A program made the position numbers and the translations under genes. A DNA stretch of 64,000 nt from Eonycteris spelaea (lineage: Eukaryota; Chordata; Mammalia; Chiroptera; Pteropodidae). The stretch spans positions 2,397,001 to 2,461,000 of the forward strand of contig PUFA01000209.1 of the NCBI GenBank assembly GCA_003508835.1. Direction: 5' to 3'. Shown here one piece after another: positions 21,336 to 33,080 of the stretch (position 1 is the stretch's first letter; every line of letters starts with the position of its first letter). The notes below the pieces were generated by a model, which was not told where the DNA came from, searched no databases, and saw only the letters and a program-made list of their open reading frames with translations.

Positions 21336-21454
21336 CCTCATGTGGATAAACGGTGATCTATTAGAGTTACCATAATCAGGATTCAGGTGGAAATGAAGGA
21401 GATTGTACTTCCTTAGATATAGACTTGTACTAATTTTGATCTGCTTCATTTCTG

Positions 21455-21703
21455 TGGGATAGGAGCATGAGCTCTGGTGCCAAACTCCCTGAGTTCGAAT
21501 CCTAGTCCTGCCGCTTGTCATTGACCTTGTAAAAGTTACTTACTTGCTTTGTTCCTAAGTTTTCTTTGTAAAATAGTATTGGTACCAGTATTGGAAATAG
21601 TATTGGTACCCATCTCATCGACTGTTGGGAAATGAAATAGTGTAGTTAATGTATGTAACTCATGTAAGCAGTTCCTGGAAACTCAATAAAGAATGGGCTG
21701 GTA
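21455..21703 (+). repeat. MIR SINE, nearly full length, plus strand
   Basis: GAGCATGAGCTCTGGTGCCA, AACTCCCTGAGTTCGAATCC, GACCTTGTAAAAGTTACTTA, CATCTCATCGACTGTTGGG and AAACTCAATAAAGAATG follow the MIR consensus from the tRNA-like head, with its B-box (GTTCGAATCC), to the tail. A 24-bp unit is duplicated inside it (21571-21610). Confidence 0.85.
21571..21610 (+). repeat. 24-bp tandem duplication inside the MIR
   Basis: AAATAGTATTGGTACC occurs at 21571-21586 and again at 21595-21610, 24 bp apart, giving a 1.7-copy tandem. Confidence 0.9.
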
Positions 21704-21774
21704 GTGGTGGTGGCAGAAGCAGTGGCGGTGATGGTATTATGCAACTCATCATGTAATTAGGCACTTTCCCACAT

Positions 21775-21880
21775 GCATTTTTGTTTGAGTCCATTTGATG
21801 TTTCAAGGAAGCAAAGGCTCAGATAACATATAACTTTCCTGAGTCCCAGTTCTAGTCAATTCTCGGAGTTAGGCTAGAGC
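21775..21880 (-). repeat. MIR scrap, minus strand
   Basis: CAAGGAAGCAAAGGCTCAGA and AACTTTCCTGAGTCCCAG resemble 'gaggaaactgaggcacaga' and 'aacttgcccaaggtcacac'. Weak. Confidence 0.35.
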
Positions 21881-22679
21881 CTCGACCTCCAACTCTTATC
21901 CTGGTTAAGTGGGAGGTTTTTGATGATAACACTGACTATTCTTGCCCAGAAGCAGGGCTGCATGGGAAATTGTGTCTCAGAGATCAAGAGGATAATGTGA
22001 ACTTGCCGGTCTTCTCCCTTCTTATAGCCCTTGCTTCTTCTCCTAATCGTACCCCCTGGCTATGCTCCAGGCACTGTAGAACTGTGAGCTAAACACCAAG
22101 TTTTAAGGGATCGAGTGCTACTCTAACACATGTCCATTTTGCATCCTCAGGAATGAGAGGAGAATCTTATTTCATTGGAATGAGGAGCCCTGGGCAGCAA
22201 GGGTGCCTCCCAGAAGATGGAGGACTTTTCTTGCTCTGCTGTATAGACAGAGACTGGGCTGTAACTCGGTGTTTCGCAGAGGAAGCTTTCAAGCAATCAC
22301 TGACTTCAACGACTTCCCAACTCTGTTTGCATGCAACGTTCACCAATCAGTGTTTGAAGGAGAAGAGAGCAAGGTAATAAGACTTCCCTGCTCCTGAATC
22401 ATGGGAGTCTGTGGCATTATCCCAAAATATTTCCATGGCTCATTTGTGGTTGATGTTTGAATTTTTGAAAATGTTTACTGGCTTTATTCTTGGCATGAGA
22501 GCAGGAGGAGAAAACCTTTCTTTTATCAGCCAAGTGGAGGTGCTTATGACAAGGTTGTTATGAGACTGTGTTGAGATGAGATCTCGTCATCTGTGACTTG
22601 TAGGTCTATCTAACAAAACAAGTGGTGTGAGAACAGTGATTGCAAGGAGATATCTTTTGAGCTATGAAGCAGATGTCAA
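21881..22679. other. Unique sequence with an exon-like interval
   Basis: 22151-22373 is bounded on the plus strand by a CTCTAAC/pyrimidine/CAG acceptor-like sequence and an AAG/GTAATA donor-like sequence. It is open in one frame for about 74 codons (22153-22377). No homology is recognised. This is a speculative exon only. Confidence 0.2.
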
Positions 22680-22772
22680 GAAGAGGAAAGAGAGAGAGAG
22701 AGAGAGAGAAGAGAGAGAGAGGAGAAGAGAGAGAGAGAGAGAGAGAAGAGAAAGAAATAGAAAAGAGAGAAA
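22680..22772 (+). repeat. GA-rich purine tract
   Basis: GAGAGA with occasional AAGAGG interruptions for about 90 bp. Open frames through it on both strands are artefacts. Confidence 0.95.
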
Positions 22773-25714
22773 AATTATTTTCCCCTGTTTTGCCAAAACA
22801 TAATTTGCCTTTCTCAAAACAGCACAAGCTCTCTTTCATCCCTACCCCTCCTGCAGTTTGATGAGTACTCTAAAAATAGCTGTAATCCAAGTACTGCAGC
22901 AGTTTAAAGGTTGTTGCCCTCTGAGTCTTGCTTTGCCCACTGGCGCTACAGTGGTAGAATTGTTATATGTGTATTGTAATTTAAAAGTGGTTAATCCTTG
23001 ATTTGAAATGAATGGAGAATGAGGTTGTCTATTTATAAGCATTTTCCAAGTGAAACTTCCCATTTCAAGAGACAAACTTGATTTAGTGTAAATATTCTTG
23101 GAAACAGAGTAAATATTCTATTTGGAGATCTTTCATTTTAGATTTCTCTGGCCTTTTAAGTGGGATATCTAAATAGATCAAACCTTCCCTTGTGGACATG
23201 GTTTCTAATTGTGAATACTCATTATAATACTATGTTGTAAAACATGGCCAACATTTTTCTAAAAACAAATATGTGGCTCTGTGTGAGATGTTAGAGTAGG
23301 ATTTATGATTGCTGTTTCACAAGCTTGGGCTATTTTGCCAATTGATAAAGTCTAAACTTCATTGTTTGAAAATGATTACTGGAAATATTTTTTGTCTAGA
23401 TTTTATTGTTTTGTAAGCAATTGATAAGCCCAGAGATTAGGAATATTTCGAGCCATTTAAAGAAAGATTTTATAATAATATTGTTTCGGAGTTGAACAAT
23501 TAAAAAAATAGGCTAAAAATAGTTTGAAATCCAAGGACTTATATGTGATTAGAACCTCCAGTGCTGTGGTCACTGGATATTTTGAAGTAAAAAATAACAC
23601 ATAGCCTGTCTGACAGGAACTGAGACTTTTGCACTTGATTATAATCAGTAAATAGAGATTATAATGTAAACAGAGCAAGTAATTTCTCCTGAAACTACCT
23701 GACATTAACTATGAAATAAGTTTCCATTTTTTCATTTATCATCTACTTATCTAATATCAACAATCAGAAGGATTTTCCCTAAGGTTTAATGGGGATTTTG
23801 ATTCTTTCCTGATTAAATATTTCCTGGTAGATTAAGACAAAAAGACCTAGGAAAGAGCTAATCTCATTCAGGAAAGCTGCTCAAGTATGGCTGATCAACT
23901 GAGCCAGAATCCCTATGAAAAAAAGACAGAGGCTTGGGGATCATGGGAATTTGCCCACATCTGTTTTGATATTTTGATCTGTGATTGAATAATGGATTAC
24001 ATAATATTGTCATTTAATTTGAATACATTACATCTTGCCAAGTAGCATTTGTTTTTAAATGATCTTGATAAAATTTTGAGGGAAATCAATAAGATGGATG
24101 TAGTTCAATGGAACCAGGTTCAAATTATTTGGATCACATTTTTGGCCAAGAAGTTCAATTTTATAATTAGACAATGTCTACATAATTAAATTTACTAAAC
24201 CAGACAGAAAATCTTCCACTTGTGTGATTTCGTAGCTCCATTTGTAAAGAGTCTCTAGTATATCAAATAATTTGATGTAGGTTCTGTTTAGATTTAATTA
24301 TATATGCATGGTTGAGGGTGACAAAGCAAGATCATCAGATACCAAATGAGTTGACAGTACCAAGCATAGATCACTGAAACTCTAGAAAAAAAAAAATTGT
24401 TAGAGTGTCTCAGGTTCCTCCTTTTCACTGCCACATGTTTTCTTCAAGTTAACGCCTTTCTATCTCTTTACTTCCATTTTTTCACTATGTTAATAAACCC
24501 GTTCTTATACCCATTCTCTCAGGATATTCTTACCAAACATTCAAAGTTCATATCTGAGCCATGAAAGCTGATGTATAATCTTCTCATAGGTGGACATTTT
24601 GGGGACTGTGCTAAATTGGGGAATATTTTTAGGCAGAGGGGGAAAGCAAGAATCCTTTTTAGCGCTTGTACTTGCCTGTGGTCAGGGCTGGCCATGGTGA
24701 TTGTCTAAAATATTTGCTTTGAGAAGATGCCTTCAGCAGCCTGGAATTATATCAGGGAATAAGCCATCAGAAATGATCTTAGTCATTTCAGCAGGTCCAG
24801 TGTTAAGTGGTGACATATTTAGCTTGTTTGTGCAGAGTCCTTTCTTTTTTAGCACAATCCACTTTCTACTTCCGATTCATTGTTTCTTAATATGATGGGC
24901 TAAAGTTTAGCTTGTTTCTTGCATTATAAAATACATTTAACTTCTTTAGCAATAGAAATTAAAGTTTGCATTCTATCATGAATGAGTACTGCAACCTTCT
25001 CATCTATTTTCCACCTGTCTGAACACTTTTCTAAGCTTTTTTCCTTTTGAGGCAGTTTGGAAGGTACTGAATTGGACTACCTTAATGAAGGTAACACTAC
25101 ATTGATCTTCTGGTTATATATGTTCTGTGTTTATCAAAGTGAAATACTCTGCGAGCTCATCTCTGCTTTGGAGCCATGTTTCACTTCTTTTCATTAGGCA
25201 GAATTCTGTGAGATCATATTTATGATTCGATGCTTTTGCAACAGTGAGCACATACTTTAGTGTGGCTTTTGGTCCAGATGGTGAGATTGTTTTATATAAT
25301 GCAAAGGGAACCAAGAGCTGGAGGAAATTGGCATCTGAAACCAAAATGCAGATTGCTGTTGCATGCTCCAGCTTGAAGCATAAATATTTTGTGAAACATA
25401 TTTAAGAGCTAGGATGGTCACAGCATGCAACACCTAAAATTACTAGGTTCATTTCCTTTTGCATGATCCCCTGGGTTACCTTCTGCATCCAGCTGCCACA
25501 AAGTCATCTTGAACAGGTGAGGCTGAAGACATCTTGTGGCTGACTCTGTCTGCTGAAATGTAAGGTCTGCTCGATGGGACTTTGGCACTCATTGATAGCT
25601 AACGAAAAACAGTGAAACAAACACTGTGAAACATTAGCCAAATACAATTTAAACAAAGGCATGAAAGGTAACTTTATAACGGCCTCTGAAAATATGAATT
25701 CATTAATAATGATA
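22773..25714. other. AT-rich unique sequence
   Basis: About 2.9 kb with no recognised repeat. The small frames at 22842-23075, 23457-23705, 24701-24895 and 25114-25344 have no domain or signal. Confidence 0.4.
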
Positions 25715-25820
25715 ATAATTTCAGCAGCAAACATTTGTAAGCATGTAACAAGTGCAGGTGCTCTTCCAAATTTTATGGGCATTAAGTCTTTTAATCACCA
25801 TGTTAACCCTATGAAGTTGT
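25715..25820 (-). repeat. MIR fragment, minus strand
   Basis: TTTCAGCAGCAAACATTTGT, CAAGTGCAGGTGCTCTTCC, TTAAGTCTTTTAATCACCAT and GTTAACCCTATGAAGTTGTA match reversed MIR ('tagctaacatttattgag', 'tgtgccaggcactgttc', 'ttaactcatttaatcctcac', 'aacaaccctatgaggta'). Confidence 0.75.
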
Positions 25821-26190
25821 ATCTTTCTGCCTCTCCCTCCTGGGTACAATTGCAGGGCTGTGCTCCCTGGACCCCTCTGGCTTGTTCTGCACAACGTGTA
25901 AGCAGAAGTGACCTGTGTCACTCTCAGGCCAAGCATTTAATTATCAGTGTTTGCCCCTGAAGAATGTTCTTTCCACACTGCCAGGGCAACTGGCTTTGTG
26001 CCAGGTAGTGCTCAGACGGTTGGGTCATGAAGACAAGGATTACACAGAGAATCCTGACCAACCCATGATAACGCAATGTGACAAGAAAAACAAAACAAAA
26101 CAAAACAAACAAACAAACAAAAACCAAGACAAAAAAACAAAAAAAAACACCTTTATTGGTTTAAGCCACTGGTTTTAAGGGTTTATTGTT
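25821..26190 (+). repeat. MaLR LTR (MLT1-like) with CAAA expansion, plus strand
   Basis: AAGCAGAAGTGACCTGTGTC, CTCTCAGGCCAAGCATTTAA and a TTTATTGGTTTAAGCCACTG end fit MLT1-type LTRs ('gagcagaagtgatgtgtgtc', 'aggtgagagcatttaag', 'cttttgttgttttaagccactg'). A CAAA/AAAC-rich run at 26086-26150 sits where the AATAAAC signal region should be. Confidence 0.65.
26086..26150 (+). repeat. (CAAA)n/A-rich low-complexity run
   Basis: AACAAAACAAAACAAAC units degenerating into A-rich sequence inside the LTR. Confidence 0.9.
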
Positions 26191-26229
26191 AGAGTATCAA
26201 TTAGTCCATTTATGTTGATACAGTAAGTA

Positions 26230-26345
26230 CGATTCCCTATTTTTCATATGAGGACACTGAGGACAGAGAGTTTGTCCATGGTCTCACAGCTAGTAGTGGC
26301 AGAGCAGGAATTCAAACCTTGTCTGTCAAGCTACAGAGACTGGGT
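26230..26345 (-). repeat. MIR fragment, minus strand
   Basis: TTTTTCATATGAGGACACTG, AGGACAGAGAGTTTGTCC, GGTCTCACAGCTAGTAGTGG and CAGAGCAGGAATTCAAACC match reversed MIR closely. Confidence 0.8.
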
Positions 26346-26369
26346 TGTAAACATTATGCAATACTTTTT

Positions 26370-26480
26370 ATTGATATATAAGTATATTATTGAAAACAGG
26401 TATGGTACTTTGCTCTGGTATGCAATGGTGAACCAGATAGCATAAACTCACTGGATTTAAAGTCTATAAGAGAAAACAAT
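26370..26480 (-). repeat. L2 scrap, minus strand
   Basis: TATGGTACTTTGCTCTGGTA, TGCAATGGTGAACCAGATAG and ACTCACTGGATTTAAAGTC resemble the reversed L2 tail. Weak. Confidence 0.4.
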
Positions 26481-27029
26481 TCAAAATAAGCAAACAAATG
26501 AGCATAATAAATGCTCAAATGATGCTAAATCAAAAGGCATTTAATATATCTTTTCAGCTATTAGTCACTCTTAATACACAGACATTTGTGCACATATACA
26601 CACAAATATGCACAAGTTTTTGTTAAGTTTCTTTTTTGTTGTTGTTTTAGTAAGGAGCATTTCTGCCAACCATTAAAATATATTCCACCGGAATGAGCAT
26701 AATAAGAGACCTAACTAACTCTGCCGCTCTCTTAGGCTTTGTGCTTCTCATAGATGGATCATCCCAATACATTGAGAGTGGCTGGAGTGATTCTATGTTC
26801 AATGATGTATTTTTTTCATTCAACATGGCCACGAAATATAACCAGTTCCTTTTTCTCAAGCTCAGAAAGGAAGCACCGATCTAGTCTCGCCCTGCAACAT
26901 CATGAGGGTGCCCTCAAGGGTTTTCAGAGTTATAGCTGATGACTTACGATGTTTACGTTATTCCCCACAGAGGATTTGCCTCCACTTTAAAGTGTAGGGA
27001 AATGTGAACATGCACTTTGTGCTTTACCA
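26481..27029. other. Unique sequence, nothing recognised
   Basis: No repeat or coding feature is supported. Several short overlapping frames on both strands are uninformative. Confidence 0.4.
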
Positions 27030-27362
27030 CTGCAGGTCTGCAATCTCTTTATCAGCAGTACTGAAAACTGAAAAGCTCTGATAACTGAGACTTTCTTCAT
27101 AACCCATTTTGAGACAAAACCTTTCTTGACCTATTCATTCAAAATCTAACCTGCACTGATGGGAAACTCTATCTATAGTATAATATTCTCTTCCTCTCTG
27201 CAGAAATACTTCTGTCTTTAACTGCTGGGGCTGCGCCAGACCTTACTGGGGCATTACATGATATGAGACAAATGTACCACATTGCATTTCCAGATCCCCA
27301 AATTCTGAATCCCAAATATATCAGGCCCCAGGAGTTTTAAACAGCAGGTTGTGAACCTGTAA
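27030..27362. mobile_element. Non-autonomous DNA transposon (mariner/Tigger-like)
   Basis: The left end, CAGGTCTGCAATCTCTTTAT, and the right end, AGCAGGTTGTGAACCTGTA, are imperfect inverted copies. Between them are CTGAAAACTGAAAAGCTCTG, AACCTGCACTGATGGGAAAC, CATTGCATTTCCAGATCCCC and AATTCTGAATCCCAAATATA, typical of an old element with self-similar 'ctgaaatccaaa' motifs. The family name is uncertain and no transposase is present. Confidence 0.5.
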
Positions 27363-27864
27363 ATATAAAAATGCACCCACCTGCCTCCCATGTTCAAAAA
27401 GAAGAATATGCATCACCAAAATCTGGAATGACAGTGGCATAGAGTGATTAAACATTTTTCCCATAATGAGATGCTCATGTTTATTGGAAAGAACGGACAC
27501 TTTGGAGCCAGGAGCACTGCGTATGGATACTACCTGTCGCCTTCCCAAGCCAAACTCTGACAGTCTCTGAGTCCCTCCTTCGAGTGTCTACAGTTTAAAG
27601 CTTCTGGTCTTGACCTGCTGTCACTGCTGTGCTGCCCACCCCCTCTCCTCCTTCCTGACTAATGATCTGGTCTGGGTCCAGAGACACACCCACTCAATCA
27701 GGGAGATAGTTGACTGTTTCAGGCATGTGTTTTTCTTCACTCCAGGGAGCATCTATTGTAAAACATTTTGATTCTCTTCACTTGCATTTTTTTTTTCTCT
27801 CCAGACTCCGACATCTTTGAAGGAATGCCATACAAAATTTGTATTACTCTTTTTTTTTGTTTGT
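27363..27864. other. Unique sequence, nothing recognised
   Basis: A pyrimidine-rich patch lies at 27635-27655 and short T runs at 27788-27800 and 27851-27859. No feature is supported. Confidence 0.4.
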
Positions 27865-27930
27865 TTCCAGCACCTTACATGGGGCCTGACATACAGTAGG
27901 TACTTAATCAAGATTGAATTGAACTTCTGC
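27865..27930 (+). repeat. L2 3' terminus, plus strand
   Basis: CCAGCACCTTACATGGGGCC, TGACATACAGTAGGTACTTA and ATCAAGATTGAATTGAA match the L2 3' end. Confidence 0.7.
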
Positions 27931-27934
27931 TTTA

Positions 27935-28045
27935 ACAGTGACTAAATTAAGACGCAGAAGGATGAATTTGCCAGGATCAGCTGATAAGAGATGTAGCAAA
28001 GAGCAGAGCAAGGCCTCTTGACTTTTAAGTCTAGTTCATTATTTC
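27935..28045 (-). repeat. Possible MIR scrap, minus strand
   Basis: TAAATTAAGACGCAGAAGG, AATTTGCCAGGATCAGCTG and AGAGCAGAGCAAGGCC resemble reversed MIR. Weak. Confidence 0.35.
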
Positions 28046-30489
28046 TCTGTACCTCGCCATCCTCAATTCTGTGGACTACAGATCTAGAAATAAAATTGGC
28101 TATTCATCAGTGTGAACTTCAAAAGAATGTAAGGCAAGAGAACCCAGGTGATCAATAGCAAGACTCAAGCTAAACTAAATACACTGAGCCCAAATTACTC
28201 TTGCAGTTATATACAATACTCATATGAGTAAACCTATTTTATGTCCATTTATATTAGGTGTTTAAATTTTCAGAACTGACCTGTTCAGTAAGCCAAGTGA
28301 GGAAAAAATTAGAAGTGTCTTAAGCACATTTGTTCCATAATTACTCTTAAAAGAAAAGGGAGAAGTAAAAAAAAAGGGCGCAGGAAAGCTGAAACTCTGT
28401 GCTTTAGAAAACTTTAGAAATGTGATGGAGATGATTTAAGGCTGGTTGAAAAATTCCTGCTAAGGATATGGCACCAAAGATGAACAAGCAGATAATAACT
28501 TATGTAGTTTAAGTGTCACTGAATATAGGGTTGAAACCAATATAAGTGAAGTGAACTTTTGTGACCCGAGGGTGGGGAAATGATAACCAGCATTCGTCTT
28601 AAATATTAAGCAGTAACAGTCAAATTTACACACAAGATATCAAGGAAACTTAGAAGTTTCACTGTTTCTTTTGTGTTATTCCATTTTCATAGTTAGAGAA
28701 GACATTTACAGATGTGTTTGTTTGTTGTTTCACAGACGTTTACCTTATTAAAAAACAGGGTATGTCATTGTACTCAGTAAGTTTTCTTTTTTCTCTGGAC
28801 AATGACTGGGAACGAAATTAGCACCAGCTAATCACTTGAGACACCTGCCAGATGAGAGGCCCATGGGCAATTTAAAGCTGCTGTAGGACATTTCTGGAAC
28901 CTTAACCTTTCTCGAAGTGACTAAAATATTCCAGAGGCATATTTGGTGTCTTGCTTCTCTCTAGAACTAAGTGACTCCTGAGGCTCAAGAGCCTGACAAA
29001 CCACTCTAAATGCCGCACTTAACTGCCTGAAAATAACTGAGGCAGTGGAAAGAATTAAGCCCAAAGCATATAGAGTTGAGAGCATTTGGTTTCTGTTCCA
29101 AAGAGTGGGTGAGCATGTATTCTTGATGGCACCCGGGGAAAAAACCACTGCTGTGTTTCAGTTAGTCTGAGATGATATTAAAGAGGGACGCGGACCAATT
29201 TTTGCTTTTTGGAAAAATGAAAGTCCTCGGAAGCTACTTCATATGGTTTGCATCAGAGTTGTTACTAGCCAACAGAGTGACTGCGAATTTTAGAAGACCC
29301 CGCCATACTTCAGAAGCAGTCTTAGGGTATACTACTTGGAGAAAATTAGGTGAATTTGAAAAAACTGTGCCCTTTCCTCGGGGCCGAAGGGGTGGATGAA
29401 GCCCTGAGCAGTTGTGGGTGGCTCGAGCCCTCTGTTCTCTTCCGGGCCAGGAGCCCTGAGGAAGTCTACCAAAGACACAGCCATCACAGGAGCCCTCGTC
29501 ACAATGAGACAATTTTCAATTATTTCAAATTCAAAAGGATTTATAAATCAAGGATGACAATTGAGGTCTGCTGCTTAAGAACTTTCCTGTTTGAGAGGTG
29601 GTTTCAGAGAAGGAGTGAGAAAATAATGAGCTTGCGGCTGCTGCTGACGATTGCGATGGGGATGATTTGCTCTCGCCAGCTGAAATGACATGGGCTTCAC
29701 CCTGTCTTTCTTGACTTCCCCTATGTTGGTCTCAGTTTGGGAGTCCTGAAATTCTTGACCAACTTAAAAATAATCAGAGAAAACAGAGAGTTTGGATGTG
29801 AACTTTCAAACTCACCAGGTAGCCTTCACAGCAGGCCTGACATTTAGCTCAGTGGGTGAGATCAGTGTGATATAGATGAGCTGAGTGCCAATTTCAGTAA
29901 CATTGTGTGATATTTACTCTATGAGAGCGGGGTTATTAGCATGCTGCTATATTTCATGATTATCTATTTACTTATAATTTTAGGCAGACAGTATTAATAC
30001 GTACACTCCTACTTTTTAAGCAGAATGGATATATAGAAACAGAACATGTGTAGTTTACCTTTTTAAGTTTGGTCAGTGTCTGGCAATATTTTGATAATTT
30101 ATATTTTGCTGGTAATGTTGTATGATACAGCATAACCATCATTTTAAACACAAATACTATTTGATCTCTATCAGTGTTTAGAGGGAGAGTTCCAATGATC
30201 GGATACATAGCATAGTGAAAATTTTCCATCTATCATGTTGAAATATCACATCTTGTACTTTGTTCAAAGCCTACAATCACCCCTCCCAAAGTAGCTATTA
30301 TTAACTCCAAATTATTTAGTTCATTATATATACATAGAGTATACTGCCTCATATGATAGTCTAGTCTTATATTTCAGCTGGATGAATATAAGTAATTTGA
30401 GGGCAGAGGGGATTCTTCTGTGTCCTGTAATGTCTTACACAGCTCTAGATGTCACATGGGTACTAACAAGGTGACAGAAGGACCCAGTG
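28046..30489. other. Unique sequence including a CpG-retaining block
   Basis: No repeat is recognised. The part 29160-29690 keeps 14 CpGs and is GC-richer than its surroundings (see findings). The 112-codon plus frame at 29350-29688 and the overlapping minus frame lie there but show no domain. Confidence 0.4.
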
Positions 30490-30660
30490 AAAGGGCTTTG
30501 GATTCAGAAGTGATGGGGTCTAAATCCTGCCTCAACTGCGTACTAACTATGTGATCCTGGCCAGCTTAACATCTCTGAATCTCAGTTCCTTCTTTCATAA
30601 AATTTAGCCATGACTTCCTTATAGGTTTGTTATGTGATTAAATGAGGTGAAATGGGTAGA
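30490..30660 (+). repeat. MIR SINE, plus strand
   Basis: GGGCTTTGGATTCAGAAGTG, GGGTCTAAATCCTGCCTCAA, CTATGTGATCCTGGCCAGCT, TCTGAATCTCAGTTCC and TTTGTTATGTGATTAAATGA follow the MIR order. Confidence 0.8.
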
Positions 30661-32924
30661 GAAGGTGGCCCAATACTACACCTTGGTACACACTGGTTCC
30701 CTTCCTCATTCTTCATTCCCCTCCGCACTACCCAAGCCTGTGACTTGTCTGTAGCTCAGAGGAGGAAGGAGCTCTTCAAAAAACATGTAGACCTAGATGG
30801 CACACATGCTGTGGAAGAGAGGCTTAATTTAGCCAGCTCTTTGTAGAATCCTAACGAAGTTATGTTTTTATATCATAAATGTGAGCTTCAAGAAAGTTTA
30901 ATTTCCGCCTTTGCCACATGAAAACTGTTTCTGCATTTGTTGTAGGATACATGTTATTCACTGTACCCCATAAAAGGTTCATATACTACATTTCTTATAA
31001 AACATAGGACCAAGAAAACTTTGTTTACTCTGGTGAACCAGTATTTTTCACACTAGGAAAATTATGTAACTTATGTGTTTTTTTTTGGGGGGGGGTGCTT
31101 TCAGAAAGCTCAAATTAAAAATTAATACTCAGTCATAACCAGTCTATTTATTCTTATTGGCCTTGATATTGTGTTTCTTTTATATTAATTATATATAGGT
31201 ATAATACAAGAAAATTATCTGAATTATCCAATCAAACTTTGTTCATATTTTTATGACTTTAATCGTCATCTTTCAACACATCGGGAGTCTGGCCAGAAGT
31301 CACTAGGGTGTATCTTGCAGATGTTTTAAATTCCACTATGGATAGGAAAATATCACCTAAATTTGTAGATTATATATTTTTAAAAACAGGTTTGGTTTTT
31401 TTTTTTTTTTTTTGCTATAACTCAAATTGTTTGGAAAAATTGTTTTGAAACATCTTTAAGGGAAAAGTATAATTTGGCAATCACAGTTCACATCTTCCAC
31501 AGCACCTGTAGGCTGCATGTTTTTAGAAAAGCACCTAATCACATAATCATACCTTAAATTTGGTTATTAAATCTGATTGTTATTCTAAAACTAATTGGTG
31601 AGGATATGTGTATTTAAGTTTGTCATCATAATAAATCAGTCGAATTTTGAACCCTAAAGGCCTAAAGCCAAATTATTTCATGAATAGTTTCAGTGAATGG
31701 CACTTGAGATTTTTCTTCATTCCCTCAAATAGATTGTTTTCCTCCTTACTATTGTGTTCTGTCCAGCAGCAAAACTTGGACCAGAAGTCCACTTAAAACT
31801 TAAAGTTCAAGGCTTTGTAAGGAGTATAGACAAGAAAGCAGGTTAAGCTCTTCAAATAACTTCTTTTGAAATTTTCAGAGAAATGAGTCTTTAATGTCAG
31901 AAATTTGGCACTGCTAACTAGCTTTCATTAAATCTGTTTCCTACAGATAGTTCTCCTCTAAATGTGGGAATTGAGAGGATGGGGACATCAGAGCAATGTC
32001 CCCATCCTCCTTTAGAAACAGGAGGAGAAAAGGAGCACATTTGGTTTCTAGTCTTGCCTTTGACCTGCTTTCTGCTGACAACTGGGCTCTCAACTTCAGT
32101 GGATTGTCTTTCCTCTAAACAAACATCTCTGAATTCACATATCTAACTAAGTAAAGTAGGGTCCCTTTCAAAGAGACTCCTCTGTTGGCATCACTCACTG
32201 ATAGCACATTCTTTGCAATGTTTTGATGGGTGCAAAGCCTTGATATTTAGGGTGGATTTGAAGTTGTGAAAACAAACAGGTCACTCAGAGACACCTATGG
32301 TGATTCAGGTGGGTAACCAATCATCCTAAATAGTTTTTATTTAAAAGTAACACATACTAATGCCATAATGAGAAAGAGCTACAAAATAATATGAATGATT
32401 TTCTTTTGGAAGTTAGGAAATGACTTTTGGCAATTCCAGAAATGCATGATCAAGGCATTGCTGCAACAAGGTCACTTTTTTGAAAAAGAAACATTCAGTT
32501 GTACGTGTAAGACATAGTGTATTAAATAAGATGTAGAAGTTTTTAATTATACCTATTATAATGCACCCGGCCCTGACTCTCAAACCCCTATCTCTAGCTT
32601 TGTTCCTTGCTGAATAGAGCAAGCCATAAGAACAAATAGATTGACCCTGTGATGTGAGGAACCCTGTCCCCAAATACATCCTACAGTGGTCTAGAGTCCT
32701 TTGGAACTTAAAGACTATTTTCTGATCAAGAATTATCTTTTTAATAAACATACTCCTAGAAGATATTATCTCTTAAAATATACTTAAAATATATCCTAAG
32801 ATATCCTAAGATATATATGCTCTACATACCCAGGGAAGGGCAGTGACTCATCAATATGCTAGGAAGGGGAGAAGTACTACATTAATCAATCAGTCAATCG
32901 ATCAATCCAGCTATCAATTATTTA
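30661..32924. other. AT-rich unique sequence with short low-complexity runs
   Basis: T/G run at 31079-31096, T run at 31396-31413, a perfect 10-bp tandem ATATCCTAAG at 32791-32810, and an ATCAATCA-type tract at 32884-32920. No repeat family or gene is recognised. Confidence 0.45.
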
Positions 32925-33080
32925 ACAATTGTTGAAAATCTACTGTGTCCCAAGTATTACTCTTGGCACCAGGAGTACAAAAATGAATGTGATGAAAGAC
33001 TTTATGAAGCCCAATGTTTCCTGGGGTCTGATAATTACAGTACACATTAGGTAAAGTAAGAGACTGAGGTGTCTGCAGCA
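32925..33080 (-). repeat. L2 fragment, minus strand
   Basis: GAAAATCTACTGTGTCCCAA, GTATTACTCTTGGCACCAGG and AGTACAAAAATGAATGTGAT match the reversed L2 tail. Confidence 0.75.

Noticed and set aside
21488..21500. tRNA gene, because of a GTTCGAATCC B-box
   Set aside because: It is the tRNA-derived head of a MIR. No cloverleaf is present.
29350..29688. 112-codon frame in the CpG-retaining block
   Set aside because: No domain or start context, and an overlapping frame exists on the other strand. The block is better viewed as non-coding.
32413..32751. 112-codon minus-strand frame
   Set aside because: AT-rich unique DNA, no domain, no splice or promoter context.
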